Shown here: positions 10,640 to 21,640 of the stretch, in pieces
How the letters are laid out: each line of letters opens with the position of its first letter
Numbering within the stretch: the first letter of the stretch is position 1
Source of the DNA: Sycon ciliatum
Lineage: Eukaryota; Porifera; Calcarea; Leucosolenida; Sycettidae
Reading direction: 5' to 3'
Length of the DNA: 64,000 nucleotides
NCBI RefSeq assembly: GCF_964019385.1
Contig: NC_088643.1
Coordinates: forward strand, 77,209,126 to 77,273,125
Made by a program: the position numbers and the translations under genes
The notes under the pieces: model-generated
Told to the model about the DNA's origin: nothing
The model's database searches: none
Seen by the model: the letters and a program-made list of their open reading frames with translations, nothing else

Positions 10640-12739
10640 CTAAATCCATAATACTGACGCTCAATCTCCAGACAGCTGTTTCAGCCTTTTTTAGGTCCCA
10701 TCAGTGGAGCTCAGAGCGGGAGGTTAAACAAATGGCAATACGGTCTATATGAAATGAACAAAAAAAGCAATTTGAAAATGGCTCAAAGCATCAAAGTCAG
10801 CGAGCTATCTGCAAGACACGCACAAAGAGAGCTTTGCACGAAGGCAGATACATATTACATATACCTTTGACACTAACCAAAAAGAGTGCTCAATCAAGTC
10901 AACGCAAGGCAGCGTAATGCGGTGATCGAGTCTATAAAAAGCTATAGTGACATGTAGCCAGGCCCCCAGCACAATAAGCTGACTTGCATCATGCTAAAAT
11001 CGTTCACACAAATCTCTTATAATAATTATTATATAGATTGCAGGATAGGGTGGTTGCACCCGGAAGTGCTGTCTCTGCGATAGTGGGACCGGCCAAGATT
11101 GCAGTACAGTCGTCCACCATCAATCCAGCACTTCATTGGCCCACGCCCTCGATACACCAGCATGATTTCCGGAGTTATTACCATTCATTGATACATGCCC
11201 CCCCCCCCCCCCCCCCAGTTCTTCGGCACCTGACCCGAGTTCTATTTGGGCCGCACTACTTTGTAGCAGTCATACTATAGTACTAGAACTGGATGCACGT
11301 GATATCCACTGGAGCTGGCGCTGGCCATGAGCTGACCCACCGCCGTGCCTCCCAGTGTCAATTTTGCTTATGTGATCCTACCACAATCTGGAACATTATC
11401 AGTACTCGCCTCTGTTGACTTGCCAGCACTAGTTCTGGTGGATCCGGGCATGTTTCTGCCTTCTCTTAAGCATGTATTCTCCTGCAGGTGCATCTTTCAC
11501 CTCCTAATGCGCGAGCACATTTTCTGTGGAGATTCAACGACACATAGACCAGAAAATACAGAACGGAACAGTGGCTGCCAATGCGACACAAGTACCACAT
11601 AGACCTAAAAACTCATAAGTACCCTGGGAGTTAGATGCATTTACGGGCAGTATGCCAGGATTTGCGCAGCTAATTTAAAATCAGATTAGCAATGCTTTGT
11701 GCTACCTAGGTGGCATCTTGGACTCAAAAACCAACCGATTGTGGTCCAACCCAACCGACAGCGTTGTCGGTGGGTTCCGATTGGCAGGTGTTGGATGGAC
11801 GTATGATCCATGCGTCCCCACAAGCAATGAGAAGTTAACAATGCCACTAAGGATATAATATCGCGGACAGCAGTACAATGAAACTGGGCCATTCATTATC
11901 AGCAATATCAGGGGTATATCCCATCCGATAAGACGTACAGCTCGTGTATGGCGGACTTTACAGCAGGTCCCGACATAGCTTGCCCCGTGCCCTTTACCAC
12001 TCCTGGGCCAAAACTGTTGTACAATACTCGAGAGGGTCTAGCCTAGTGAGTGTGAACAGAACCTGGCAAACCATATCTCCAAGTGATTCACATGTTGGTA
12101 TATTCTCCGTTATCATACATCAATTCCGAGCAATTTGACACCCGAATATTCTCGCACCACTACTGCTGAAGTATTGACCACAAACCATGTTCCATTTGAC
12201 TTACAAACGGAACTTGCAAAAGGCATGAGAGCACTGGAATCTGTAAAGACTCTCGCATTATTTATTAGCCACCATACATACCTTTCGGGAAGTCGTGTTG
12301 GAAGCAGAATGCTCGGAGAGCAGAGCTGAGTGAGATCTGCATACAGTAACACAGCGACAATGAATCACATGAACAGAAGGTATCCGTACACATCTGAATA
12401 TGCGCTTATGGGAGGAAAATCCGTGCGACAAAAGAGGACCGTGTTATGCAGGTGTACGTCTTACCCGGGTACGTACTAAGTGAGTTCCACCGTACGTATA
12501 TAATTGTATTGCAATTGAATCACTTGACTGACTGGAGCCAAAAATATCAATTGGCACTTACTCCGGTTACCCGAATGTTTCGGTACCACTATCATTAGGT
12601 TTGTTGCAATCGAACCAAGTCATAGTTGAGTCATTTTCAATGCGTTAGGTGTTACCTGACGTGCCCACTGCATCAGCCGCTATGTCATATTCCACCAGGC
12701 ATGCACCAAACCAGGCGCAATGCGCACACTGATGATGGT
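10640..12739. other. Unassigned stretch
   Basis: No gene or repeat family recognised. A C18 tract lies at 11,200-11,217. A minus-strand open frame at 12,113-12,352 has no known motif. Confidence 0.5.
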
Positions 12740-12805
12740 GGTTGTCACACAACGAGCAGTAGTAAAAGTGAAAGGACTTTTTGCATGTGATTTTGTTGTA
12801 ATTTG
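12740..12805 (+). repeat. Direct repeat, left copy
   Basis: Matches 20,108-20,173 with a few substitutions (ACGAGCAGTAGT, GTGAAAGGACTT, GCATGTGATTTTGTTG). The two copies lie on either side of the retrozyme/ISL2EU block in the same orientation. Origin unknown; possibly pieces of an LTR. Confidence 0.6.
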
Positions 12806-12844
12806 TGCCAGTCGAATTGTCTCAGTGTAACTAGTTTATCGTTA

Positions 12845-12857
12845 GCTTACTAGTTTG
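12845..12857. repeat. 13-bp target duplication, left
   Basis: GCTTACTAGTTTG here is repeated exactly at 19,413-19,425, bounding the retrozyme array. Confidence 0.75.
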
Positions 12858-13034
12858 AACTTAGACTTGAAGTTGCGACTTCGGTGGTAATAGTCATGAA
12901 GTTGGTTGCTCCAACGAGGAGTACACGCTTCTTGCCGAACTTGACACTTGACTGACTCACGACTGCCATCCGGAGCACACGAGGAGCACGTCGCACCTTC
13001 CGCTCGGCAAACCTGTAAGAAAGCACCACTCCCT

Positions 13035-13080
13035 GCTCAATACACAGTGTTTCGGGGAATTCACCCATCATCAGTTGAGC
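13035..13080 (-). ncRNA. Hammerhead ribozyme (retrozyme unit 1)
   Basis: On the minus strand: stem I GCTCAA/TTGAGC, CTGATGA, stem II around TGAATT, GAAA, a short ACAC/GTGT stem III, and cleavage expected after GTA. The first stem II pair is mismatched (T against C), unlike the plus-strand copies, so activity may be reduced. Confidence 0.75.
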
Positions 13081-13515
13081 TTGAGTAGGCTGAGGAAGAT
13101 TGTGCCTGAAAAGCACCACTTATATACTGCTCTCCAGGCCAAACCATCACCAGGGATACAAACTTACAGAGACGCTTTGTTTCCAGCGCGACAAACACCT
13201 CGTGAGGCCCCAGGTAGCAGCGTGAGTCAGAGTCGCTCATGGAGTTGTGCTAAACAGACGTTGAGAGCCAGTATAGCTATTCACAACGCTGTCACCTCCA
13301 ACAACTGGTCGCACGTCCGCGCGAGGGACAACAATACGAACTTAGACTTGAAGTTGCGACTTCGGCGGTAATAGTCATGAAGTTGGTTGCTCCAACGAGG
13401 AGTTCCCGCTTCTTGCCGAACTTGACACTTGACTGACTCACGACTGCCATCCGGAGCACACGAGGAGCATGTCGCACCTTCCGCTCGGCAAACCTGTAAG
13501 AAAGCACCACTCCCT

Positions 13516-13561
13516 GCTCAATACACAGTGTTTCGGGGAATTCACCCATCATCAGTTGAGC
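13516..13561 (-). ncRNA. Hammerhead ribozyme (retrozyme unit 2)
   Basis: Same structure and the same stem II mismatch as the motif 481 bp to its left; this spacing gives the monomer length. Confidence 0.75.
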
Positions 13562-13604
13562 TTGAGTAGGCTGAGGAAGATTGTGCCTGAAAAGCACCAC
13601 TTAT

Positions 13605-13606
13605 AT
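13605..13606. repeat. AT target duplication of ISL2EU-like element, left
   Basis: AT precedes the transposon and AT follows it (18,490-18,491). The uninterrupted retrozyme copy at 13,111-13,135 shows the empty site with a single AT. Confidence 0.7.
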
Positions 13607-13809
13607 AGAGGTTATGCGAAAGGATCACGTGCAGGCGGTGTGTAGGCGGCCAAAGCGGCCGCGCTCCGCAGGGGTGGCAAAAGAGATGAAAAGTTCAAAA
13701 GAAGTACATGTGCCTGGAATAATTTCACGAAGGAAATTTCCTGTATCGCTGTTACGTTCCTCTTCTGTTCTTTACAAAGGACTATTGTACGAACGCTGAA
13801 TCAGTGGCC

Positions 13810-15651
13810 ATGACTTCTCCCAAGTTTTCAAAAGTGTATGACGAGTTAGATGACTCCAGCAAATGCCGGTACCGTGAAAAGCTCGAGCGCGTTACACCAG
13901 ACTCGAGTGATCCTTACCTGCCCAGAAGTATTTTTTTAGAGGAAGATAAATTTCCACTTGTGGACTATCCCGATATTTACAATTTCTTGGTCAACGCGCC
14001 CAGCCCCTACACCAAGGAGCAGCTCAAGGCCTACAAGAGCTTGGAAGCCTACAAATACCTTGTCAGTGGCTGGGTCGGCGATGTTCGTGCGTTTCCAGCG
14101 TCCGAATCTGACACATGTGACAGCAAGTTTGTCATCGCCAAAGTCCGCCATTCCCAGTCAGTTTCCGGCACCCATCTGCAACCCTGGATTGCTGCGCAAA
14201 ACGACGGTAGCGTGATTTGTGCACACTGCACCTGCATGGCTGGTCTTGGTGAGTCTTGTTCTCACGTTGCTGCACTGTTGTTCAGCCTGTATTCTAGAAC
14301 GCAGCTGATTCAGAACACAGGAAGCACTTCATTGCCGTGCCAATGGTCAACTCCTTCAATGAAGGAGGTGGAGTATGCCAGGATTCGTGACATAAACTTC
14401 ACTGCACCCGACACTAAACAGCATGGGAGCAAGCGCCGTAGGTCGGAGGAGAAGGTCCCTGCTGATATTAAGCAACCCTCCAGTGCTGAGCTGGGTGAAC
14501 TATATGGAAATTTATGTCAAGCCGGTAAACCGTCATTACTCTCCCTTGTTCCCGGGTTCTGCGATAGGTACGTACCTTCCAAGCCCGAGGGATATCCACC
14601 CATTTTGGATTTATTGTACGAACCAGACATGCTGGATGCTAGTTTTGGGGACCTGCTCGTTCGTTGCGAGGCAGTATTTCCAGCGGTCTGTGTTTCAGAG
14701 GAGGAAGCACGCGCTGTGGAACAGGCTACGCGGAACCAGGCAGATTCCAAGGCCTGGTTTGAATTTCGCGCCGGCCGGATCACAGCTTCAAAGTTGAAGT
14801 CTGCTGTTCGCACGGATATTAGCCAGCCCTCTGCGTCCTTAGTCCGCTCTGTGTGTTACCCTGAGGCACACAAGTTCTGTAGCAAAGCCACACAATGGGG
14901 ATGTGATCACGAGCAGAAGGCAATTGACAACTATAGTGAACATGCCAGTGCAACACATCAGAAGGTTGAAGTACTGCCCAGTGGCTTTGTAATTCATCCA
15001 GACTATCCATATCTTGGCGCTACTCCCGACTCCCTTGTGCAGTGCTCCTGCTGTGGCAACGGCGTGGTGGAAGTGAAGTGCCCGTACGGGTGCCGAGACA
15101 GTAGCCTGCATGATGCTGCCGATTCAGGGAAGTTCTGTCTAGTAAAGTCCGGCGGAGCACTCCATCTTAAGCAAGACCACATGTACTACTACCAAGTACA
15201 GCTACAGATGCTGGTGTGTAAGGTGCAGTACTGTGACTTTGTTGTGTGGAATGAAGGTCAGCTGTTTGTGGAGCGTATCTGTGCAGACACAGATTTCATC
15301 CGTGAAGCGGTAGCAGGTGCCAAGAAATTCTTCCAGTGTGCTGTTCTCCCAGAGCTTGTTGGGAAATGGTTCACTAAGACGTTCTCCACTCTTCCTGCCG
15401 ATGCGTCTTCAGCGGCTACATCAGCCTCGGAACCACTTGGTGCTGCCAGTACAACATCTACTGCGGATCAAGAACGCCCTCCGGAGTTTTGCTACTGCAA
15501 GTCTGTGAAGGCTGGCGAGGTACTGCGATGTTCCAACAACGATTGCAGTATTCGTTTGTTCCACATGGCTTGTTTGCAGCTGAAGAGTAAGCCAAAGCGC
15601 AAGAACTGGACCTGCCCGGAGTGTCGCAAGATTAAATCTGCCACTAAATAA
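13810..15651 (+). CDS. SWIM / YqaJ-type nuclease / PHD-finger transposon protein
   Basis: About 613 residues from the first ATG (13,810). Residues ~136-158 hold a SWIM zinc finger (CTCMAGLGESCSH, the CxC...CxH pattern). Residues ~310-470 match the YqaJ viral-recombinase/exonuclease fold: WFEFRAGRITASK, WGCDHEQKAIDNY, GATPDSLV and VVEVKCPYG, whose Asp and Glu-x-Lys are the usual metal-binding residues. A C-terminal PHD-like zinc finger (~560-611) has FCYCKS, FHMACL and WTCPEC. Phage YqaJ relatives are 5'-3' exonucleases; in transposons the role is unproven but probably DNA-end processing, with SWIM and PHD giving DNA or chromatin contact. The gene converges with the transposase gene. No frameshift or missing motif seen. 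Confidence 0.9.
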   Translation: MTSPKFSKVYDELDDSSKCRYREKLERVTPDSSDPYLPRSIFLEEDKFPLVDYPDIYNFLVNAPSPYTKEQLKAYKSLEAYKYLVSGWVGDVRAFPASESDTCDSKFVIAKVRHSQSVSGTHLQPWIAAQNDGSVICAHCTCMAGLGESCSHVAALLFSLYSRTQLIQNTGSTSLPCQWSTPSMKEVEYARIRDINFTAPDTKQHGSKRRRSEEKVPADIKQPSSAELGELYGNLCQAGKPSLLSLVPGFCDRYVPSKPEGYPPILDLLYEPDMLDASFGDLLVRCEAVFPAVCVSEEEARAVEQATRNQADSKAWFEFRAGRITASKLKSAVRTDISQPSASLVRSVCYPEAHKFCSKATQWGCDHEQKAIDNYSEHASATHQKVEVLPSGFVIHPDYPYLGATPDSLVQCSCCGNGVVEVKCPYGCRDSSLHDAADSGKFCLVKSGGALHLKQDHMYYYQVQLQMLVCKVQYCDFVVWNEGQLFVERICADTDFIREAVAGAKKFFQCAVLPELVGKWFTKTFSTLPADASSAATSASEPLGAASTTSTADQERPPEFCYCKSVKAGEVLRCSNNDCSIRLFHMACLQLKSKPKRKNWTCPECRKIKSATK

Positions 15652-15743
15652 TGATATGCATATACAATTACAGTGGTAGCGACTTCGGCGACAAGTTTAT
15701 AGGAATGTTGGTCGCTAAGCACAACGTTCGTCAGCCTACTCAA

Positions 15744-15790
15744 GCTCAACTGCATGAGGGGTGAATTCCCTGAAACACTGTGTATTGAGC
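15744..15790 (+). ncRNA. Decayed hammerhead ribozyme inside the ISL2EU-like element
   Basis: The retrozyme motif recurs with stem I GCTCAA/TTGAGC kept, but one base inserted in the conserved core (CTGCATGA for CTGATGA) and a substitution in stem II. It lies in a retrozyme fragment of about 290 bp between the two transposon genes. Probably inactive. Confidence 0.6.
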
Positions 15791-15959
15791 AGGGAGTGGT
15801 GCTTTCTTGCAGGTTTGCCGGAAGGAGGGCTCGAGGGACTTCTTCTCTGCTCTAGATGGCAGTTGTGAGTCAGTCAAGTGTCTGGATGGAAGTCGTGAGT
15901 TTGTCAAGTTTCTGAATGGCAGTCGTGAGTCAGTCAAATGTCCAGTCAAGGCGGCAGAA

Positions 15960-16826
15960 AAGCTCGACCTCTAGTATGGGGTGCAACCAACTTTCCATGT
16001 ACATAGTCATTTTTGTCGTAGCATTTGTAAATCCAAGTCTCAAGCATTTGAGAAGTGATTATATTCATGGAGCCTGCTATTCTGGTATTTCTAGAGTTGC
16101 ATTTTCAACTTGTTCTGCTGTGCCTTCCACGGTACTTGCTGTTGCACTTGCCACGCGTGTGCATACAATCGGTGGCTGGGCTTTCACAACGATTTCCGTT
16201 ACCTTTCTTGTATTTCTTTGCTTGCATGTATCTCTGAAGGACCATAATGCTGATTCGTACTTGTGGGTCCCAGGACATGCGTGAAGACCACTCACTGCTT
16301 ATGCATGTGAGCAGAGGAACTCCATCATTACACATCAAACACTTCGCTCTTTACGTCTCTTCCGGGTGATGTTGGCATAAGTTGAGTTGTTCTTTGGTGC
16401 TGGGCATACTACATCTGATGGTACATCGCGCACTACCCAGCACCCTAAGTTGGGTTTCAGGGCTATTCATAATTATTATATTGTGTTGTCCCTATTTGGA
16501 CCACGAGTCATTATATTGATGCAACAAGAAACGGAGGCATGTCGTGAGTGATGATAGAAGCCATTATTATTACTATTATTATAAGTCTGTTGGCGTTGCC
16601 ATGACCAAGCAAGCTTGGCTAGCCAGACAAAAGAAACTAGAAACAAGCGAGGTCAATGAGGTGAACACATGCGCATGCAACTGCAGAATAGGTAAAACAG
16701 AAATATAATTGCCGGTATATCCAGACAGTCCAAAAAGCACAAGGGGTTAATAATAAATTTGAATAATAATATAATAATAATAATAATGTAGCAATCATTA
16801 CAGCTGACAAAGCGGCATGATGTAAT
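15960..16826. other. Non-coding spacer inside the ISL2EU-like element
   Basis: Between the stops of the two convergent genes. Contains AT-rich and ATT/AAT repeats and overlapping small ORFs without motifs. Confidence 0.5.
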
Positions 16827-18284
16827 TTACTCGAAAGGTACCACGGACTCACAACAGTTGCACAGAGCACAGCAGACGGTGACAACCTTGTCAATGAATG
16901 CACATGATGTAGCTTTATCGTCATGCATGAGGAAAGCAATGGGCAAAGTGCCAGAGAGGATCGTGTATTTCTGGCGAAGCATTCCAATCACTCGCTCCAC
17001 ATGGATACGGACGCGTGACACTTGTCGAGCACTGTCCAATTTCAGCCTGGAGAGTTGCTTCTTCCCCTTCGTAAATGGGGGCATCACCAACTCTGCGCAG
17101 AACATGCCAACGCTGTCTTCAACAGTGAAACCACGGTCAGCCAGCACCTGGTCACCCGGATTTAGGTGACTAAGCAGACCGCAGTGCTCTGTGATGAACT
17201 TGTCTGAGGCTCTCCCGCCCCATGCATGCGAAATAAATGTAATGACACCCTGTGGCGCTACGCCAATCAAAAACTTTGCAGTGTTATGGCTTTTATAGTG
17301 AGAGTACGTTTGAGCTCTTGCCATCAGATCAGAAGGTCGTTCACAAAAAACTTCAAAGCAGTCAATAATGACAGCACAGCCCGGGAAATGCTTACGAAAT
17401 TCAAGTGGCAGAGTTTTGCGTAGTTCGTCCCTTTCCGGCCATTTGACAAGTGGTCCCAGCATCACATGCATCACCCGGATCCAGCGCTGGAAAATCCGGC
17501 ACACGGTCGACTGGTGAATGCCGAATCTGTACGCCAAGTCTTGGTCCCGACAATTCAGCCGAAGCTTCATGAGAACAATCAAGAACTGCTGGAAGAGAGA
17601 GAGCGTGTGGCGGTGGTGCTGTGGAACTCTCTTCCTCACGTGTTCAAATATGCCCATCATGGTCCCAAAAGACTGCAAACCTGTGTAGAAGAGCACCTTC
17701 GCGTTGTCTTTCTCAAACGACTCGATTGACAAGGTGTCACCTTGTCCTGGAGCGTGTGGCATCCGTTTGCTTTCCAGGACCAAACAGTTGTTTGTCTCCT
17801 CCAGCCGCGTCAAGTGCTCCATATCCATGTCAGTCTGCGATGAGACACTGGAGACTGCTACAGGATCAGACTCTACCTCTGCACCATAGGCACCAGGCAA
17901 ATCTGCCATTGCCTCTGTGAAGTCATTCCCGGAGGCGTCCACTTTCACTGGTGTCTGCGTCTTGCTCTCCTCGAACGTCAGCTTCCGCTTCGCTCGGCGT
18001 TCATATGCCACCAAATCCCTCTCCGCTTTACGCTTTACAGGAGTCCTGACATGTTCAAAAAGTTTCGGAACGTAAGCGGGAGATAGTGGATCGTTGCTCT
18101 TCTCTGCGCCTACGAAATGGTCTGAACAGATCCTGCTACTGTCAGTTGGCTTCCAATTCTCTCGTCTCATAGCCGCAACCCATAGTTTGCGCCGCTCGTC
18201 CGCTACGGGAAACTTGTAAAACTTCACAGCCGTTCCAGGATCGGCACGATTGCTACACCCGACGGCTGCACAACTCTTCGGCAT
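16827..18284 (-). CDS. THAP-domain DDE transposase (HARBI1-like fold)
   Basis: 485 residues from the ATG at 18,284 ([10 protein letters not shown]); the frame stays open a little further but without ATG. Residues 1-80 are a THAP zinc finger: C5, C10, a conserved tryptophan, then C53-x2-H56, the C2CH pattern that binds transposon ends. A Glu/Lys-rich linker and a helical segment ([17 protein letters not shown], a helix-turn-helix-like motif) precede the nuclease. The DDE_Tnp_4 core shows D308 (VIIDCFEVF), D383 (LADRGF) and E430 ([10 protein letters not shown]). It should catalyse excision and insertion of the surrounding element. All catalytic residues are present and the ORF is intact. Confidence 0.92.
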   Translation of the reverse strand: MPKSCAAVGCSNRADPGTAVKFYKFPVADERRKLWVAAMRRENWKPTDSSRICSDHFVGAEKSNDPLSPAYVPKLFEHVRTPVKRKAERDLVAYERRAKRKLTFEESKTQTPVKVDASGNDFTEAMADLPGAYGAEVESDPVAVSSVSSQTDMDMEHLTRLEETNNCLVLESKRMPHAPGQGDTLSIESFEKDNAKVLFYTGLQSFGTMMGIFEHVRKRVPQHHRHTLSLFQQFLIVLMKLRLNCRDQDLAYRFGIHQSTVCRIFQRWIRVMHVMLGPLVKWPERDELRKTLPLEFRKHFPGCAVIIDCFEVFCERPSDLMARAQTYSHYKSHNTAKFLIGVAPQGVITFISHAWGGRASDKFITEHCGLLSHLNPGDQVLADRGFTVEDSVGMFCAELVMPPFTKGKKQLSRLKLDSARQVSRVRIHVERVIGMLRQKYTILSGTLPIAFLMHDDKATSCAFIDKVVTVCCALCNCCESVVPFE

Positions 18285-18989
18285 GTTGAAGGCTAAAAAC
18301 TTCAGCAAGCGAGACACCAGCGGAAATTAAAATAAAAGTGAGGAACGATATGTCGACAACCAACAACAAATTTTACTTTTCCTCTCAAAGACTAGTAAAA
18401 AATAGTTCAAGCAGAAACGACTTCATTTTGCCACCCCTGCCACTCGCAGCCGCCTTGGCGCTCCTCGTGACGTCATTCGCATAACCTCTATACTGCTCTC
18501 CAGGCCAAACCATCACCAGGGATACAAACTTACAGAGACGCTTTGTTTCCAGCGCGACAAACACCTCGTGAAGCCCCAGGTAGCAGCGTGAGGTGCGACG
18601 TGCTCCTCGCGTGCTCCGGATGGCAGTCGTGAGTCAGTCAAGTGTCAAGTTCGGCAAGAAGCGTGTACTCCTCGTTGGAGCAACCAACTTCATGACTATT
18701 ACCGCCGAAGTCGCAACTTCAAGTCTAAGTTCGTATTGTTGTCCCTCACGCGGACGTGCGACTAGTTGTTGGAGGTGACAGCGTTGTGAATAGCTATACT
18801 GGCTCTCAACGTCTGTTTAGCACAACTCCATGAGCGACTCTGACTCACGCTGCTACCTGGGGCTTCACGAGGTGTTTGTCGCGCTGGAAACAAAGCGTCT
18901 CTGTAAGTTTGTATCCCTGGTGATGGTTTGGCCTGGAGAGCAGTATATAAGTGGTGCTTTTCAGGCACAATCTTCCTCAGCCTACTCAA

Positions 18990-19035
18990 GCTCAACTGAT
19001 GAGGGGTGAATTCCCCGAAACACTGTGTATTGAGC
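18990..19035 (+). ncRNA. Hammerhead ribozyme (retrozyme, plus orientation)
   Basis: Best copy in the array: stem I GCTCAA/TTGAGC (6 bp), CTGATGA, stem II GGGG/CCCC with a TGAATT loop, GAAA, and a very short stem III ACAC-T-GTGT. Expected cleavage is between 19,029 and 19,030 (GTA, then TTGAGC). So short a stem III usually needs dimeric RNA, which tandem units supply. Confidence 0.85.
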
Positions 19036-19227
19036 AGGGAGTGGTGCTTTCTTACAGGTTTGCCGAGCGGAAGGTGCGACGTGCTCCTCGTGTGCTCCGG
19101 ATGGCAGTCGTGAGTCAGTCAAGTGTCAAGTTCGGCAAGAAGCGTGTACTCCTCCTGGTGATGGTTTGGCCTGGAGAGCAGTATATATGTGGTGCTTTTC
19201 AGGCACAATCTTCCTCAGCCTACTCAA

Positions 19228-19273
19228 GCTCAACTGATGAGGGGTGAATTCCCCGAAACACTGGGTATTGAGC
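19228..19273 (+). ncRNA. Hammerhead ribozyme (retrozyme, second plus copy)
   Basis: 238 bp after the previous copy with the same stems I and II. One base in stem III is changed (GGGTA for GTGTA), weakening it. The shorter spacing shows that the intervening monomer lost about half its length. Confidence 0.8.
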
Positions 19274-19412
19274 AGAGAGTGGTGCTTTCTTACAGGTTTG
19301 CCGAGCGGAAGGTGCGACGTGCTCCTCGTGTGCTCCGGATGGCAGTCGTGAGTCAGTCAAGTGTCAAGTTTGGCAAGAAGCGTGTACTCCTCGTTGGAGC
19401 AACCAACTTCAT

Positions 19413-19425
19413 GCTTACTAGTTTG
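19413..19425. repeat. 13-bp target duplication, right
   Basis: Exact match to 12,845-12,857. Confidence 0.75.
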
Positions 19426-20192
19426 TTTTTACAAAAGAGAAAAGACCAAGGAACTACAAGTTACGCTATACTGTCCACTAACACCACCAGTTACTAAACA
19501 ATCAGCTCATGTGATAGCATTGCATGACACTGAACAGCTCTAGTCCAACAGCCTTGTGGACGACGACCGTCACTGGAGAATCGGTCCGTCGCTCCACCAG
19601 CCCGGCGGCACAGTGGACAGTGCCTTGGGGGTGTCAGGCATGGATCAGGCTGATAAGGACGTGGTGGAGACGGAAATGATGTTTGCAAGGAAGAGTGATG
19701 ATACGCGTATGTGCTCTCCGCCAGTTGTTGAAGCAACAGTCCGGCAGTGGAAAGTCGGCAAGGTTAAAATAAGTGACCAACTGGGTGAAAGTACACCAAA
19801 TGTGGCCCATCTCTTGAATGGTGCGGACCACGGCAAGGACCTGAAGTTGAAGGTCGTCAATGGCAACACCGCATGGTCGACGTCAATGGGAACATCAAGC
19901 CATCAAGTTGGTGGAACTATGGAATGTCCGTCGCAGGCTGCAGCGACAGGGTAACGTGCTCAGGGAAGAGTACAGCGACGATGATCAGCTGTGTCTTGCA
20001 CGCAGTTGTGTTGATCGTGGCGTGCAGAACAACAGAGTCAGTTGCGGTATTCGTACATTTGTCCGTTTAGGATTGTGATCCCCAGGAAGTCCTTTGGTGA
20101 GGAGTGATGTCACGCAACGAGCAGTAGTCAAAGTGAAAGGACTTCTTGCATGTGATTTTGTTGTAATTTTGTAAGGTGTGGTGGCAGAACTT
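19426..20192. other. Unassigned spacer between retrozyme array and Gypsy element
   Basis: Contains the right copy (20,108-20,173) of the repeat at 12,740 and an open frame of 132 codons at 19,556-19,954 with no recognised motif. It may include the 3' LTR of the Gypsy element, but no matching 5' copy was found. Confidence 0.4.
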
Positions 20193-21470
20193 TCAGCTGG
20201 TAGTGGGTGATGGGCTGGCTGTGTGACAACAATTACGGGCTTGACGAACGACATAATTATGGCGAGTCGATCTTTGGCCAGTTGCTGAGTTGGAGATCGT
20301 CACCGTAGACCCAGAGATCTGGTCCACGGTCCAGGGGTTGGGATCCCACTGTGGTGAGAGCTTGTGTGCCTGCTCATTGCGGCGTAAGACGCGCTGACCA
20401 GGAGTGAGGATGGGGGCGTTTGACCGGCGGGTGGCATTGGCAGCGTCGCACTGGGATTGGCGGAATTGCTGGTCACGGTGGGCAGCTGAAGGCAAGTCTG
20501 GTGCGGCTGCCGTAATGCAGGGTATGCTGTCGGGGATGGGGCGACCAAACATGAGTGTTGCCGGTGCCTCGTGAGTGGCAGGGTGTGGCGTGGTGCGGTA
20601 CGCTAGGAGCCATTGGTCAAATGCAACATTGATGTCTTCGCCAGCTAGTTTGGCAGTTCGCAGAACTTTGCCAATGGTACGGTTGAGGCACTCGACTGCT
20701 CCGTTTGCTTGTGGCCACAAAGGAGGGGTGTGGCGGTGCTGGATAGCGTGTTGCGCGAGGAAATCAGCAAAAGCCGAAGAACGGAACTGAGGACTGTTGT
20801 CCGAGACTAGCTCTTCGGGCAAGCCGAACATGGATAATGTAGAGCGCAGAGCTTTAACAACACCGGCCGTAGTGGGTGTCGTGCTGAACACGTTGATGAC
20901 CGGGTAGCGAGTCAACTGGTCGATAGTGGCAATCAGGTGCTGACCGTTTGGCATGGGTCCATACAAATCGACGAAGACTCGTTGCCACGGCTTGGTGGAC
21001 GGTGGTGTGGGCACGGACTCCCGGACGTAGCGGTGTCGTTGAGAGAGTTGCTTGGCACGGAATACATTGCCGGCAGAGTGCTTCGGCTTCAGTAGCCATG
21101 TTGGGCCACCCAACATTGCTGTTGAGCCGTTGCTTGGTGCGGACAATATCTTGGTGGCCCGCATGTGTAAGCTGCAGGGTAAGCCGTTGGAGGGCCGTGG
21201 GAATGACGAGACGGTCGTTGCGGAGTAGTAGACCGTCACTCTCAGACAGTTCATGGCGGAGGGCAAAGTACGGGCGGACCGTGGTGTGGCTGGAATCCCA
21301 GCGGCCAGATTGCAGAGAGGAAAGGATGGCTTGCAGTGTGGTGTCTGCGGTGGTGGCGTCCGCAATCTCCTTCAGAGCCAACGCATTCGGCTTAGCTGCT
21401 GTAGCTAGGGCATGTATGTACGCAGTGTCTTCCTGTGCGCCGATGTTTGGCAAGTCGGGATGAGGCTGCG
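20193..21470 (-). pseudogene. Gypsy integrase, one frameshift
   Basis: The N-terminal zinc-binding part (HAGHQDI ... CRQCIPC, reading to about 21,060) and the catalytic core lie in different frames. The core is well kept: FVDLYGP and SDNSPQF supply the two Asp, GAVECLNRTIG the Glu. A C-terminal segment with LTPGQRVLRRN follows. The core ORF alone is open for about 300 codons. It would insert the cDNA copy into the host genome, but as it stands cannot be made as one protein. Confidence 0.85.
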
Positions 21471-21640
21471 GATTGCGACTGACGACGTCGGCCGGGTTTT
21501 CTGGGCCAGGCTTGTACTGGAGCTGGAAGCTGAGATCCTGCAGGCGGAGGACCATGCGCTCAATTCATGGTGGAGGTCTCGATCCGACGGCCTTGAGTTG
21601 CAGGAGCGGCTTGTGGTCGGTGACAACGGTGAACTGTGGA

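Larger units (their letters stand above)
13607..18489. mobile_element. ISL2EU-like DNA transposon, complete
   Basis: A 4,883-bp element with inverted ends AGAGGTTATGCGAA; weaker similarity reaches about 80 bp in, to GGGGTGGCAAAA. It carries two intact convergent genes: a SWIM-YqaJ-PHD protein and a THAP-DDE transposase. As I recall it, the ISL2EU group combines such a transposase with a YqaJ-nuclease protein and makes 2-bp duplications, which fits. A retrozyme fragment (15,670-15,960) lies between the genes. Intact ORFs suggest recent mobility. Confidence 0.82.
12858..19412. mobile_element. Retrozyme-like array, split by an ISL2EU transposon
   Basis: A repeat unit of about 481 bp (measured between the two minus-strand ribozymes) occurs in several full and partial copies. 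Minus-oriented copies run from 12,858 to about 18,592, interrupted by the ISL2EU element. From about 18,593 the orientation flips to plus, and shortened copies continue to 19,412. Each core carries a hammerhead motif. Tandem non-coding units with hammerheads match animal retrozymes, which produce small circular RNAs and are moved in trans. The 13-bp duplication shows that the outer ends inserted as one event. ORFs across the units are repeated shadows, not genes. Confidence 0.75.

Noticed and set aside
12850..19497. Repeated ~90-100-codon ORFs starting MVLFRHNLPQPTQ
   Set aside because: They are frames running across the retrozyme ribozyme region; the conservation is explained by repeat copies and RNA structure.
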